A stretch of 64,000 nt of DNA, from contig NC_073303.1 in NCBI RefSeq assembly GCF_027595985.1, positions 185,726,095 through 185,790,094 on the forward strand. The letters run 5' to 3'. Positions 34,171 through 45,000 of this stretch are shown here, piece after piece. Under the pieces are notes generated by a model, which searched no databases, was not told the DNA's origin, and was given only the letters and a program-made list of their open reading frames with translations. Position 1 is the first letter of the stretch. Each line of letters begins with the position of its first letter. The stretch is from Sorex araneus. Its lineage: Eukaryota > Chordata > Mammalia > Eulipotyphla > Soricidae. Position numbers and translations under genes: made by a program.

Positions 34171-34951
34171 GGACCGTGGGTTTCTCCAGAAGGGAGAGAG
34201 CCACAGATAGACAAGAACGTTAGAAAAAAAAAAGCAGTTCACAATCAAAGTTGACCCCAGAACATCACCAGTCCTTGCAATCTTGGTTTCAGGGTCTTCC
34301 CCACAAACTGGCCCCACTTGAGACACTCTCTCTGTAGAGACAATCCAGTTTCTAAAATGTCATCAAGATGAAGACTTTTGATCTTTTGGTAATCTTCTTC
34401 CTTGTTCTTATTACCATTTTCTTATTTCTGTTGAATATTCTCCGGTCCAGAATGACCCCAATCTTTTTCAGAGCAGTTCTGCCACCAATTAGTCTCATCA
34501 GAATGCAATTTCTTCATCCATCAAGGGACTCAACATTTATTCTTTGGGGCTTCTTTAAGGCTGCTGAGAGAGTGACTTCTTGAAATCATGTTTGTTTTAT
34601 TAGTTCCCAAGGAACTCATCGCCAGGGGCTCCTTGATGTCCTGCCTGTTTCAGCTTCTTTACTGCCATCACCATCTCAGGATTGATTGGCTTGCCTACAG
34701 CAGTGGGCTCTCACGGTTACAAAGGGAAAAGAGGAGGGCTTGGTTTGCTTTTTGAAACAGAAAGGAGGAACAGCAGGAAGCGCCCAGCAGGTAGTTCAGA
34801 GTCTTAGTCAAGATCTTAGTCAGATTTTACATGCAAACTTTTAGAAATTTGTTACTCTGAGAACAGCTGCTAAAGTGAACAGAGGACTTCTCTCCTGTGA
34901 GAACTGAGGAGGTGAGAATGTTTACATCTCTAATCCCAGGTATGGATATCA
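34171..34951. other. Unique DNA with protein-like minus-strand pieces
   Basis: Short minus-strand open pieces (for example PEMVMAVKKLKQAGHQGAPG at about 34575-34700, and GRTALKKIGVILDRR at about 34430-34500) look protein-like but lie in different frames, and I cannot identify them. This could be a decayed processed pseudogene or chance. Confidence 0.25.
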
Positions 34952-35258
34952 CTTGTATCACTTGTCATCGATTTGCTCAAGCAGGTGCCAGTAACGTCTC
35001 CATTTGTCCCTGTTGAGTGCCAGTGTAGCTTAATGATATCTGCTCACTCCAAGAACAGGAAGAGCCTCAAATTATTCATTCAGGGTTTTGATGAAGAAGT
35101 CTGACCATCTCATTAATAGGCAGCCACGTGGTCTTTTGAAGTCCTGTGGAATCCAGTCGGTAATAGCTCTAGTCCAGCGATCATCTTTGAATCGCATTAC
35201 GTGTCCCGGCCCATTTGGTTTTCGACGCCTAGGCAAAGGAGACAGAGTCCTGATTCTT

Positions 35259-35998
35259 TTTTTTTAATTTGTTTATTGAGTCACCATGTGGAAAGTTACA
35301 AAGTTTTCAGGTTTAAGTCTCATTTATACAATGCTCGAACACCCATCCCTTCACCAGTACACATATTCCACCACCAAGAATCACAGTATAGCTCCACCCC
35401 GTCTCCCCACACCCCTAGCACCCCCACTACCCCTAGCCCCCCCTTGCCTGTGTAACTGATAAATTTCACTTTACTTTCACTTTGATTGCATTCAATATTT
35501 CAACAAAACTCACTATTACAGTTTGGAGAGTCTCCCCCCCCAAAGTCAGACCTGCTGAAAAGGAAGCATTTGGCAATTTGTTTTCCATTACTGAGAATGG
35601 AGAGGTATGAGGTCGAGTGACCGCACCTAGTGGCCTCAGGTTTTGGGTTTTTGTATTTTAGTATTTTAGTAACTAAGTCCAGAGAAATATCTGCCAGAAG
35701 TTGCATCACTGCAAACTTGCACTTCTCAATTATATTATATTCCACATATGAGTGCAATCTTTCAATGTCTGTCTCTTTCTTTCTGACTCATTTCACTCAA
35801 CATGATACTTTCCATGTTGATCCATTTATATGCAAATTTCATGACTTCGTGTTTTCTGACAGCTACATAGTATTCCATTGTGTATATGTACCAGAGTTTC
35901 TTTAACCAGCATCTGCACTTCTATGTTCATTGCAGCATTGTTTACAATAGCCAGAATCTGGAAAAAAACAGAGTACCCCCAAACAGATGACTGGTTAA
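35259..35998 (-). mobile_element. L1 with twin-primed 5' inversion, inside the RTE
   Basis: A T-run and the 3'UTR (acaatgctcgaacacccatc, ccaccaccaagaatcacag), then the ORF2 C-terminus on the minus strand (gactcatttcactcaacatg). From about 35910 to 35998 the sequence switches to plus-strand ORF2 (cttctatgttcattgcagca, acaatagccagaatctgg). The switch lies at the microhomology catctg. The 15-bp TSD agagtcctgattctt is exact at 35244-35258 and 35999-36013, so the RTE was resident first. Confidence 0.95.
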
Positions 35999-36148
35999 AG
36001 AGTCCTGATTCTTGATCTTGAACAGAAGCTGGAACTCCGGATTTTTTCTCTCACTTGAGTGAAACATGATACTCCTAGCATGGCTCTTTTGATTCCTCTT
36101 TGGGATACCCGAAGAGCAAAGAGCGTTCTCATCCTGTTTTCCTAGTGC

Positions 36149-36585
36149 TCAGGTCTCTGAGGCATATGTTAGTGCAGGAAGAACGGTGGAATCGAAAAGA
36201 TGTGCCCGGAGTTGGAGGTTCTTCGTCCTCTTAACCACTTCTTTGATGCTCTTAAAAGCATTCCACACTGCTCTCTTCCTCCTGCGCAGTTCCGGCACCA
36301 AGTCATTCCTCATGTTGAATTCTCGACCCAGGACACATAGCTGCTGCATTCGGAGATGTTCGTTTCATTGAGAGCGGATGGAACGTCAGGGACTAGTTTG
36401 TTTTTCATAAACATTGTTTTGTTGAGATTCAGCTGCAGTTCAACCTTTCCAGACTTGTGGTCAAAATCAGTCAGCATTTGTGCCGCTTGGCTAATGTTGG
36501 GCGTTATGAGAATGATGTCATCAGTGAGGCAAAGGTGGTATAGTTGTCGAACATCTATCTTCACTTCCATTCCTTCCCATTCCAA
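36149..36585 (-). pseudogene. RTE reverse-transcriptase palm/thumb remnant
   Basis: Two overlapping minus-strand frames cover the palm and the region after it. The catalytic box reads LTDD (about 36517-36528) where RTEs usually have FADD, so the phenylalanine and alanine are changed but both aspartates remain. It continues LITPNISQAAQMLTDFDH and LQLNLNKTMF. A frameshift near 36320-36350 moves the reading to VLGREFNMRNDLVPELRR. Stops and shifts upstream of 36585 break the rest of the palm. Confidence 0.85.
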
Positions 36586-37120
36586 TCATTGCATGATGTT
36601 CTAGAGCATGGCACTGAAGAGTTTCAGTGAAATGGTATCACCCTGCCAAACCCCTCTCTTTACTTTGATGATCACTTCCTTGTAGAATGGCATAATCCTG
36701 GTGGTGAATCTGTAATACAGCTCTCAGAGGATCCTGATGTACTGAGTTTGAACACACTGTTTGGCTTGTGCTTCAATGACCGCTTCAGTTTCAACAGAAT
36801 CAAAGGAATTTTTAAATTAATGAACATTAGACAGAGTGGCATCTTGCACTCTCATAAAACCTCAAGGAGCTTGGTCACCTTGTAGATATGGTCTATCATG
36901 CTAAATCCTTTTTGGAACCAGGCTTGCTCAAACGGTTGTCCTTCATCTAGTGTTCTACCTATTCTATTCAGGATGACTTGAGCAACTTGTAGACAATGGA
37001 CAACAGGAAGATTTGAGAATAGTTGCCGATGTCATGGATATCTCCCTTGTTGTTTTATTTACACACATGAAATATAAGTGACTATAGGGGAAATAATAAG
37101 ATTAATAAAATGATTAGAAT

Positions 37121-37294
37121 TTTGTTTTTTGCTTTTTGTGTCACACCCTGCAATGCAAAGGAGTTACTCCTGGCTCTGCACTCAGGAATCACCCCTGGCG
37201 GTGCTCAGGGGACCATATGGGATGCTGGGAATCGAACCCGGGTCAGCCACTTGCAAGGCAAACACCTTACCCGCTGTGCTACCACTCCAGCCCC
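37121..37294 (-). mobile_element. SINE-A, full length, with TSD
   Basis: A near-consensus reverse copy. The exact 12-bp TSD aatgattagaat is at 37109-37120 and 37295-37306. Confidence 0.95.
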
Positions 37295-37306
37295 AATGAT
37301 TAGAAT

Positions 37307-39102
37307 ATCTAAACCTGCCATTATATATCAAAACATAAGAGATGCATTTTATAGCTTAGCTGTTACATGACAAATAAAATTTGTGAAGTGATATATTACT
37401 TTTTCTTACTACTTTCAAAATATTAATTCTATTTTCCAAAGCAAAATTAGAAACAGTATCCAAAAATATTGGTGGTATATTTTATGCGGTTTGTCTTGGT
37501 ATAAGTAATAATTATTTAAGTCATTGATGTTGTTTATCAGCATACTTCATATAGACAGTATCTTTTTGAATTTATCTATTATTTTTATCTTGTGTTTAAA
37601 GTTTTAAATAAACTTTAAAATTTTTCTATAAAGGAATAACTTTTACAGAGAAGCTGAATTTAAGTTGAAGATGTGCTTTAACCAATAAAATTTTATTTAA
37701 GAGAAAAAAATTAAACATTCAACATTCTGGAAGTAATTCCTTTCTAATACTTACAGCATTCGTATTTGCTTAAAAGCTGTGTCAGTTGCATTGAGAAACA
37801 TTTGCCCCCAAAAGGACAAAAATTTGGTAAATTATATGCTCATTAAAACTACTCAATATTATTGATGGGAATCACAATTTGAGTTGTGTGAGAGAAAACA
37901 ACTCACATAAGCATCATGCTTTCACTTTGCTTTCAAATTCATCCTTTTCATCAATATGGAAGTGCTATTATGCTCAAACATAATACATTTCTTAAAATGC
38001 ATCTTTCATTGTTCTTTCTGGGGTTCTGTAGCATACTTTGTAGCCCTCTGCTTCAATTAGTTGTTCTGCTAAATGTGAGGCACTTTGATGTTTTAAAAGT
38101 TTATGTGTTGCGCAATTTCAAACATGATTACTATTTTTACTATTATTTTATCTTTACATTTGGCAAAATACACAAGAAATTGCAAATTTATATCTAGCTC
38201 CGTTCTGATATCATAACCATACACAATGCAAACAGATGTTTACATTGCTAAAATAGTTTGAAAATATGCTGCAGCAGGAAGAGCAACAATAAGCACAATG
38301 TGCAGTTTTCAGCATTTACTCTAATCCAATAAATGCAATTATTCAAAAAAAAAAAGATCCAGTTCATGCCGCTCATACATTCCTCGGGTAGTTGCTCATT
38401 GATTGCTTACTATCTATAAATGTTGCACTTCATTTATTATGCTGAAGTCCTGCAAAACACCAACATTGTCTAAACCGCTGGCATTCTGTGATACTTTGTT
38501 GGTATGGAAATGTATAGGATTTGGAATTCAGTTAATCTACATACTATAAGTGATAAGTAAATAAATACATGATTACGTTTGATAATACTCAGTTTCAAAA
38601 AAGCTGCTTAAGTTTTAAGTAATAATCATTTTACTAGACTTTATTCTTTTTCTTCATTGTTTTAAGTAAGTATTTTTACTTTTATTTACATTTTTTCCAA
38701 AATTTTAGGTAATGTGATTTACAAAACTGGTAATAATAGGTTGTGTTTAAATGAAGCCATGCAGTTCCACGCGCTCCACCCGGGTGGCGCTACACCAATC
38801 ATCCCATTTCCTCCACATTTTTACCTCTGCCCTTAATATTTCCCTATGGTATGCTGCAATTCCTACATAGACATACCCTTTACTAATAAAAAATTTAATT
38901 GATTTTTAAATAAATCAATATCTAGTTGAGCTAAATATTAAAAGTGTAATTTTGTTCCAGAATTTAAATATGAATTTTAACAAATTCACATAGTGAAAAA
39001 TCCCTTCATAAAGTGAGTTTTATAAAGAATCATGGGACGCTCCCATCACAGGTCTAAAAGAGCTCCTAATTTCTGCACAAACTTACACTTAGCTGTTTAC
39101 AC
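37307..39102. other. Unique AT-rich DNA, nothing recognised
   Basis: A small GC-rich near-palindrome (ctccacccgggtggcgc, about 38774-38790) stands out in otherwise AT-rich sequence. No gene or repeat is recognised. Confidence 0.4.
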
Positions 39103-39120
39103 TTAGCTCTATGGTCTCTA

Positions 39121-39296
39121 AATTTTTTTTTCTTTTTTGAGTCACACCTGGAGATGCACAGGGGTTACTCCTGGCTCTGCTCTCAGGAATTACCTCTGCC
39201 AGTGCTCAGAGGACCATACGGGTTGCTGGGAATCGAACCCGGGTCAGCCGCATGCAAGACAAATGCCCTACCAGCTGTGCTGTCACTCCAGCCCCA
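39121..39296 (-). mobile_element. SINE-A, full length, 18-bp TSD
   Basis: A near-consensus reverse copy between exact repeats ttagctctatggtctcta (39103-39120 and 39297-39314). Confidence 0.95.
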
Positions 39297-39314
39297 TTAG
39301 CTCTATGGTCTCTA

Positions 39315-42186
39315 GATGTGTCTGGATATTATATACTATAGTAACTTAAGAGGTAAGCATAAAACATGATTTTATCTTAAATCATATTTTCTTTCATTAT
39401 TACTAGTGAAAGTACATTTCCATTGTTTTGTCATTTTTATACACAAATTATCTTTATTTTAAATTACATAGGCAAACCATTGGAATATATTAGTGTATTC
39501 AATTTTGCAATTATTTATTCACTATTAATGTATTTTATATAATGCATGGCATGATGTTACAATTTTTAAAATTTATTTTGTACTTTTTCTCATTTATTTA
39601 TTGTCATTTAATCCACAGAAATTTAAATGTTTCTATGGTCTCGTCAGCCTGCCTTTCTGTATTTGGTTGCTGTTTAGTGGTAAATAGTGGCTTTGAAGTA
39701 AGTTTTCATTTTCAATAGACTTTTATTGTGTACTTATCCTAGCTTAGGGGCAGAGAAAGTCAATTAAGTGCTTGTCCTGCACAAAATTCCAGTCCAGTTG
39801 TAGAGATAGAAAAATAAATGTACATTCACACAACATTAAGAAATGTTTTACCAACAGCAATGTACAAATAAATGCAAATTGATACAGTGCAAATTGAGAA
39901 CATATGTGCTAAGAATAAAGGAATGGGTAATTGAATAGAACTTTTCAAGAGGGAAATTTGAGATAATAAAATGCATGAGGCTCTCAGCATTATCATGGCT
40001 TCATTTTCAGTGGCTCTTTTATGCTTCTACACACTATTCTTCCTTGCATGCATGAGAACAAGTCAAAGATTGTTCAATACATTTATATACATTTTTTTCT
40101 AGGACTTGAAGAGTTGAGAGCTATAAATACTTAAGTATAAGTGATTTCAGTATCTTTTCTGAGAAGATGATAATCATTTGGAAAAAAAGAAACAGAAAAT
40201 ATAATTAGTGAATTCCCTTACCAGCCTTGAATACACTCCATGCCTCATATTCCAGTTATGCCTTCGTACCCATCTGTCACATATTACTTTAGAGATGTAG
40301 TTTCAGAGGAAAAGGTATAATAAAAGAGAAAACTGCTATAGTAGCATCAGTAATATGAAGTTATCAAAGAAATAGATGTCTCAAAATAGGACAACTACGT
40401 ATTTTTATACGTATAAAATTTGTAGAAAAATTTAGTTGTCATTATTTTGTTCTGTTGCTCCTTTTTGAGTGGAGGGAAAAAGCAGCTCAGTTTTGGTGAA
40501 ATACATTAGTAAAAATGTTCTCAATAATTTCTAGTTTTAACTTTCTTTCATTCACAATCTTACAACTATTCCCTGAGATGTGTTTTTACATATTCTCCCT
40601 CCAGTAAGACCTAGAACTTAACAATAATGTCAAGTGAATCAGAGAGAGGTAGTGACATTATGACTTATTTTTGAGTTCCCCAATCTACTATGAACTTTCC
40701 CGTCTAATTTTCTTACATTTGAATTCTAAATGTTTCAGTTTAAAACTATATTGCCTATTCTGAATTGAATGTCTTTCATAGAAATTAATTTACACAGCAC
40801 TAGAATAAGCAGGAGAGACTTAGATGTAAAACCTCAAGATTGTGTACACGTTACTTCCTTAAACCCAGTGAATTAAAATTCTATTTCTTCTCCTTGGGGA
40901 CTAATTTAAATACCTGATACTAAATGCCAGCCAAACAAGTTTTTTCAAGATATAATATTATCTTAAATATATAGCAAAACAGGAAATGTTCTCTCTAACA
41001 GATTAGTGATGTTTGGCTTTGTGGCAACTATAAGTTAGAACAGAAAATAAAGTGCAAAAACACGATCTGCTTTGCTCTTTGTCTAAAAATAATTATTTAT
41101 TTTTAATATGTGTGTCTAATGTCCTATAGTTTAGGTTTACAAATAATTCTTTTAAAGTATTCACACTTTCATCAAGATTTTAGTAAAGAGGAAATATGGA
41201 ATAACCAAAACCTCTTTTAAAGAAAAGGAAACATGAATTTTGAGATAAAGTAGTCATTTGCTGAAGAATAATTATCCCTTCTTACTTTTCTTTCATATCA
41301 TAGTTGGCATATGCTATTCTCACCTTGCCTAGAAACATGAGTTTCATCTTGAATTTTATTCTCTTCAGAAAATTACATTCAATGTGAAAACTTAGTCTTC
41401 TCCAGTCAGATGCAAAAGTCAGAGTTTTAAAAAAATAATGATTGCTACTTTTTAAAAAAGTAGTTCTAAAATCCTTGAATCAATGTTGGTGTAGGATATG
41501 TGTTTCACAGATTTAAAGGATCAATTGTCCTAGATTTGCTATGATATATAACATATTGCTTTTAGGGAATTTACTTGACTTTTTGTAAATAAGCATGACA
41601 TTCCTTTTGAGGTTTTATTTCTGTCATCTACACTTTAGTAATCAATGTTTCATTAAAATTAAACTCTTGGACTTTTAAAGCTCGACGACATTGTTGATGG
41701 TAAAGGCACATTAACTTAGTACATCAAAAATATAAATGTTAACACTATTAGAAAAGAATCATCTTCAGTAAAATAAAATAATAAAGCAAAATAAATGGAA
41801 TGACTCTAGTTCAGAAAATTTTTATTATCTATCCATCCATTTTCTGTGCCATTTTTTACTAGAATTTTTTTTTTCTTCAATTCCTTCAACTCTGTAGTTT
41901 ACGTCACTTACCAGACTGGCATTTCAAGATCCATTTCTTGATCTTCTAAATCCAGGTCAGTTGCAATGCCCACTGCACCCTCTGGTGGTTGTTTCGTATC
42001 CACTTTAACTGAGTAAAGTTGATGCTGGTGCCTCCACACAAGAAGAGGCTCTTTCTGAGAAAGGAATGTGACTGCATTCTAAGTAATCAAACCAAACCAA
42101 ATTTGGTTGGAAGAATTCCAGTGAATGCTTTCTTATCTGCACAAGAGTCACAAAAATTTTAGTTTCTCCTTTAAAAAACATGCATA
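39315..42186. other. Unique AT-rich DNA, longest repeat-poor stretch
   Basis: About 2.9 kb contains no SINE, no recognisable LINE and no exon. The only motif noted is a CTCF-like site near its right end. Confidence 0.45.
41971..41991 (-). promoter_or_regulatory. CTCF-like motif (sequence only)
   Basis: The minus strand reads accaccagagggtgcagtg, close to the ccaccagagggcgc-type CTCF core. Such matches are frequent by chance, and no other support exists. Confidence 0.25.
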
Positions 42187-42188
42187 TT

Positions 42189-42190
42189 AA

Positions 42191-42223
<33 letters not shown>

Positions 42224-42233
42224 CATCATCAAC
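42189..42233 (+). repeat. (ATT)n with (ATC)n end
   Basis: About 11 att units followed by three atc units. Confidence 0.97.
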
Positions 42234-42614
42234 ATTAGTATCACTATTATAGTCACTGTTGTCGATATTAAGATGATTCCTGGTACCTACAAAATATGAA
42301 AGAATGAAGGTGGGAGACACATGAAGTTATTGTTTCTATTGTACTGCAATGGATCAGCCAAATTTGAGGTCAAATTTAGTAGTCATTTAGCATCCAGTGT
42401 TTGACTTGCCTGGTATATTTGCAGTCTCTTTTACCATCTGATGAAGATCAAGATTGTGTATAACTTACATGCTTTTTCCCCATCTTCCTGGCATTAGGAA
42501 GCCCTGCAAAGTTGAAGTCCTGCAAAGTTGGAGTCCTTTGAGTAGAAGCATTTTTAGCCACTCATTTCATACATTGTACCTTTCATCTAAAAATTTATTC
42601 AGCACCAGGATCTA

Positions 42615-42704
42615 TAAAGTTAATCATAGTTTAGTTTTACACATGCCATGTTCCAATAACAATTCAATCACGAGTATCAATTTCCCTCCCCCAGTGTTAC
42701 CAGG

Positions 42705-42743
<39 letters not shown>

Positions 42744-43100
42744 CCACCACCCCTTCCCCAATCCTGCCTCCTTGATAGGCGCAATTTTTAAGCTTGGTTG
42801 TTGTAGTTTGGAACTCCTGTTTTCAGTGTCATTGGCCCTGTGGTCTCCATACATAGATATACCATAACTCTACATAGACAGTGTGTCCAGGGAACCAGCC
42901 TATACTACCTCCCAGATGGTGCCTACAATACCTCTTCTTACCCCTCTCCTCCTGTTTTATTTCTCTGTCTTTATCAGTTCTGTAATTCAGGGTAAGGACA
43001 TGACTTGAAATCCCCCCAAAATGGACTGTCTGGTTTCATATTTTCACCTGAAAGTTAAGCACTTGGTGCTTTGACACTATTTTGAATGTAACCGACTCAT
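42615..43100 (-). mobile_element. Old L1 3'UTR (tentative)
   Basis: tccctcccccagtgttacca, cctccttgataggcgcaatt and cagatggtgcctacaatacc have the C-rich look of reversed L1 3'UTRs, but a different subfamily from the young copies here. Confidence 0.45.
42706..42740 (+). repeat. (AC)n dinucleotide repeat
   Basis: About 17 ac units inside the L1-like segment. Confidence 0.97.
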
Positions 43101-43180
43101 TGATCTTCTGGTTCATTATTCACAGGAGAAATGCAGCAGAGATTTTTGTGTGGACTTTGTAGCTGCTACTGTGCAATATT

Positions 43181-43992
43181 TTTTTTTAATTTTTTTAAAT
43201 TTTATTGACTCACTGTGGGATAGTTACAAACTTTCATGTTTGGGTTACAATTACACAGTGATCAAACACCCATCCCTCCAACAGTGCACATTCCCCACCA
43301 CCAATATCCCGCGTATACCCCCACTTTCCCACCATCCCTGCCTCCATGGCAGACAATATTCCCTATACTGTCTCTCTACTTTGGGGCATTAGGGCTTGCA
43401 ACACAGACACTGAGAGGTCATCATGTTTGGTTCATTATCTGCTTTTGGCACACATCTGCCATCCCGACTGATTCTTCCAGTCATCATTTTCTTAGTGATA
43501 CCTTCTCTATTCTATCTGCCTTCTCCCATCCAGTAATAAAACAGTTTGTGCCTCAAACGATCAAATACCTTGGAATCAACTTACCTAAGGAGGTAAAGGA
43601 CTTGTATAATGAAAACTACAAAATGCTACTTCAGGAAATAAAAGAGGACATGAGGAAATGGAAATATATTCCCTGCTCATGGATTGGAAGAATTAATATT
43701 ATCAAAATGGAAATACTCCCCAAAGCATTGTACAAATTCAATGTGATCCCTATAAGGATACCCTTGACATTCTTCAATGAAATGGAGCAAGCACTCCTGA
43801 AATTCATATGGAACAATAAGTTCCCACGAGTAGCTAAAGAAATTCTTGGGAAAAAGAAAATGGGAGGAATCAACCTCCCCAACTTCCAATACTACTACAA
43901 AGTGGTAGTAATTAAAACAGCATGGTACTGGAACAAAGACAGAGCTGCAGACCAATGGAAGAGGGTTGAATATTCTGACACCACCCCAAATA
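43181..43992 (-). mobile_element. L1 with twin-primed 5' inversion
   Basis: T-run and minus-strand 3'UTR (gtgcacattccccaccacca, cctccatggcagacaatatt) to about 43540, then plus-strand ORF2 to 43992. Flanks tgcaatatt (43172-43180) and tgcagtatt (43993-44001) form a TSD with one mismatch. The target was another minus-strand L1. Confidence 0.85.
43547..43991 (+). pseudogene. L1 ORF2 thumb-region piece, open
   Basis: About 148 codons read without a stop: [76 protein letters not shown]. This is the region between the RT palm and the C-terminus of L1 ORF2. It is the inverted 5' part of the L1 above and is not a gene of its own. Confidence 0.9.
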
Positions 43993-45000
43993 TGCAGTAT
44001 TGGTTTATTGTTTCTAGGAGCCTGTTAGTGTACTCTGCAGGGTCTTCTTTGGATATGATCATATCACCTGCAAATAGGGCTAGTTTGACTTTATGTTTTT
44101 CAATCTGGATCCCTTTAATTTCTTTATCTTATCTGATTGCTGTCGTTTGACTTCATTTTCTTTTAAATTTTGTTTTGTGCTGGGGGCTACACCCAGAGTT
44201 GCTCAAAGCTTACCCCTGGTTCTGTGTTCAGGGATCACACCTGGCAGGACCTGGGGGACCATATGCTGTGCCAGGGATCATACTCAGGTCAGTCAGGTTC
44301 AAGTTCCCTCCTACGTGCTGTGCTATCCCTCCATCCACTTCTAATACTTATATTCAGTGAAAGAGAAAACTGCCTGATCTCAAAGAGAACACATTCAGTT
44401 TTTCACCACGGGCAATGAAGCTGGATATAAGTCTGTTATAGATGGCTATTATTATCTTGTAAAAGGTTTCTTCTACTCTTATTATTTGTGGTTTATTTTT
44501 TTATCATCAATGAATGTTCTATCCTGTCCAAAGCTTTCTCTGCATCAAATGATCTGATTTTATCAATTTTATTTTTATTTTATTATGATACATAACCAAT
44601 ATTTTATTAGTGTGAAAATAAAAGCAATTTGTTTATGTTAAACCATTCTGGCCTCTCTGGGATGAATGTTACTTGATCACAGTGTCTGATATTTTTGATA
44701 TACTGTTGGATTTGGCTTACTAAAAGTTTATTGACATTTTGCATCAATGTATATAGGGAAATAGGTCAGAAAGTTTATTTTATAATAGTGTCTGTTTGTT
44801 TTTAAGTATTAATGTAATTTTGGATTCAAAGAAGCTGTTAGGAAAAATTCCTCTTTCCTCAATGTTTTGGAAGAGTTTAAAGAGGAAATGTACTACGTCT
44901 TCTTTGAAGAGTTGATGGAACTCGTCTGAGAACCCAACTGGTCCAGGGAAAATTAATCAGGTTATTGGCAGGGTTACTCAGTTTTTATCCACACATTTCT
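43993..45000 (-). mobile_element. Older L1 ORF2 RT region, split by SINE-A
   Basis: The minus strand carries decayed RT sequence. The catalytic box near 44047-44066 reads FAGD in place of FADD. After the SINE (44163-44338) it continues through tccaaagctttctctgcatc, gatgaatgttacttgatcac and actggtccagggaaaattaa. Many stops are present. Confidence 0.75.
44163..44338 (-). mobile_element. SINE-A, diverged, nested in L1
   Basis: gtgctgggggctacacccag, cagggatcacacctggcagg, gggggaccatatgctgtgcc and gtgctatccctccatcc. Confidence 0.8.

Larger units (their letters stand above)
34952..37055 (-). mobile_element. RTE-clade LINE, 5'-truncated, split by an L1
   Basis: The minus strand carries the 3' part of an RTE-type LINE in two pieces, 35999-37055 and 34952-35258, separated by an L1. 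Order on the minus strand: RT fingers (DIHDIGNYS, then DEGQPFEQAWFQKGFSMIDH), palm with the TDDIILITPN motif, then RKRAVWNAFKSIKEVVKRTK and LRAHLFDSTVLPALTYASET, then GPGHVMRFKDDRWTRAITDW and DKWRRYWHLLEQIDDK. The last piece ends within about 15 bp of the element's 3' end, which is a repeated caagtgata and not poly-A. The endonuclease domain is absent. Frameshifts and stops make it inactive. Similar RTEs are abundant in nematodes. I recall a report that a shrew RTE (RTE1_Sar) was shared horizontally with parasitic nematodes, and this copy probably belongs to it. Confidence 0.88.

Noticed and set aside
43236..44150. 304-codon plus-strand open frame
   Set aside because: It joins antisense L1 3'UTR, a sense L1 ORF2 piece and antisense older L1. 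It is a product of nested, inverted L1s and not a gene.
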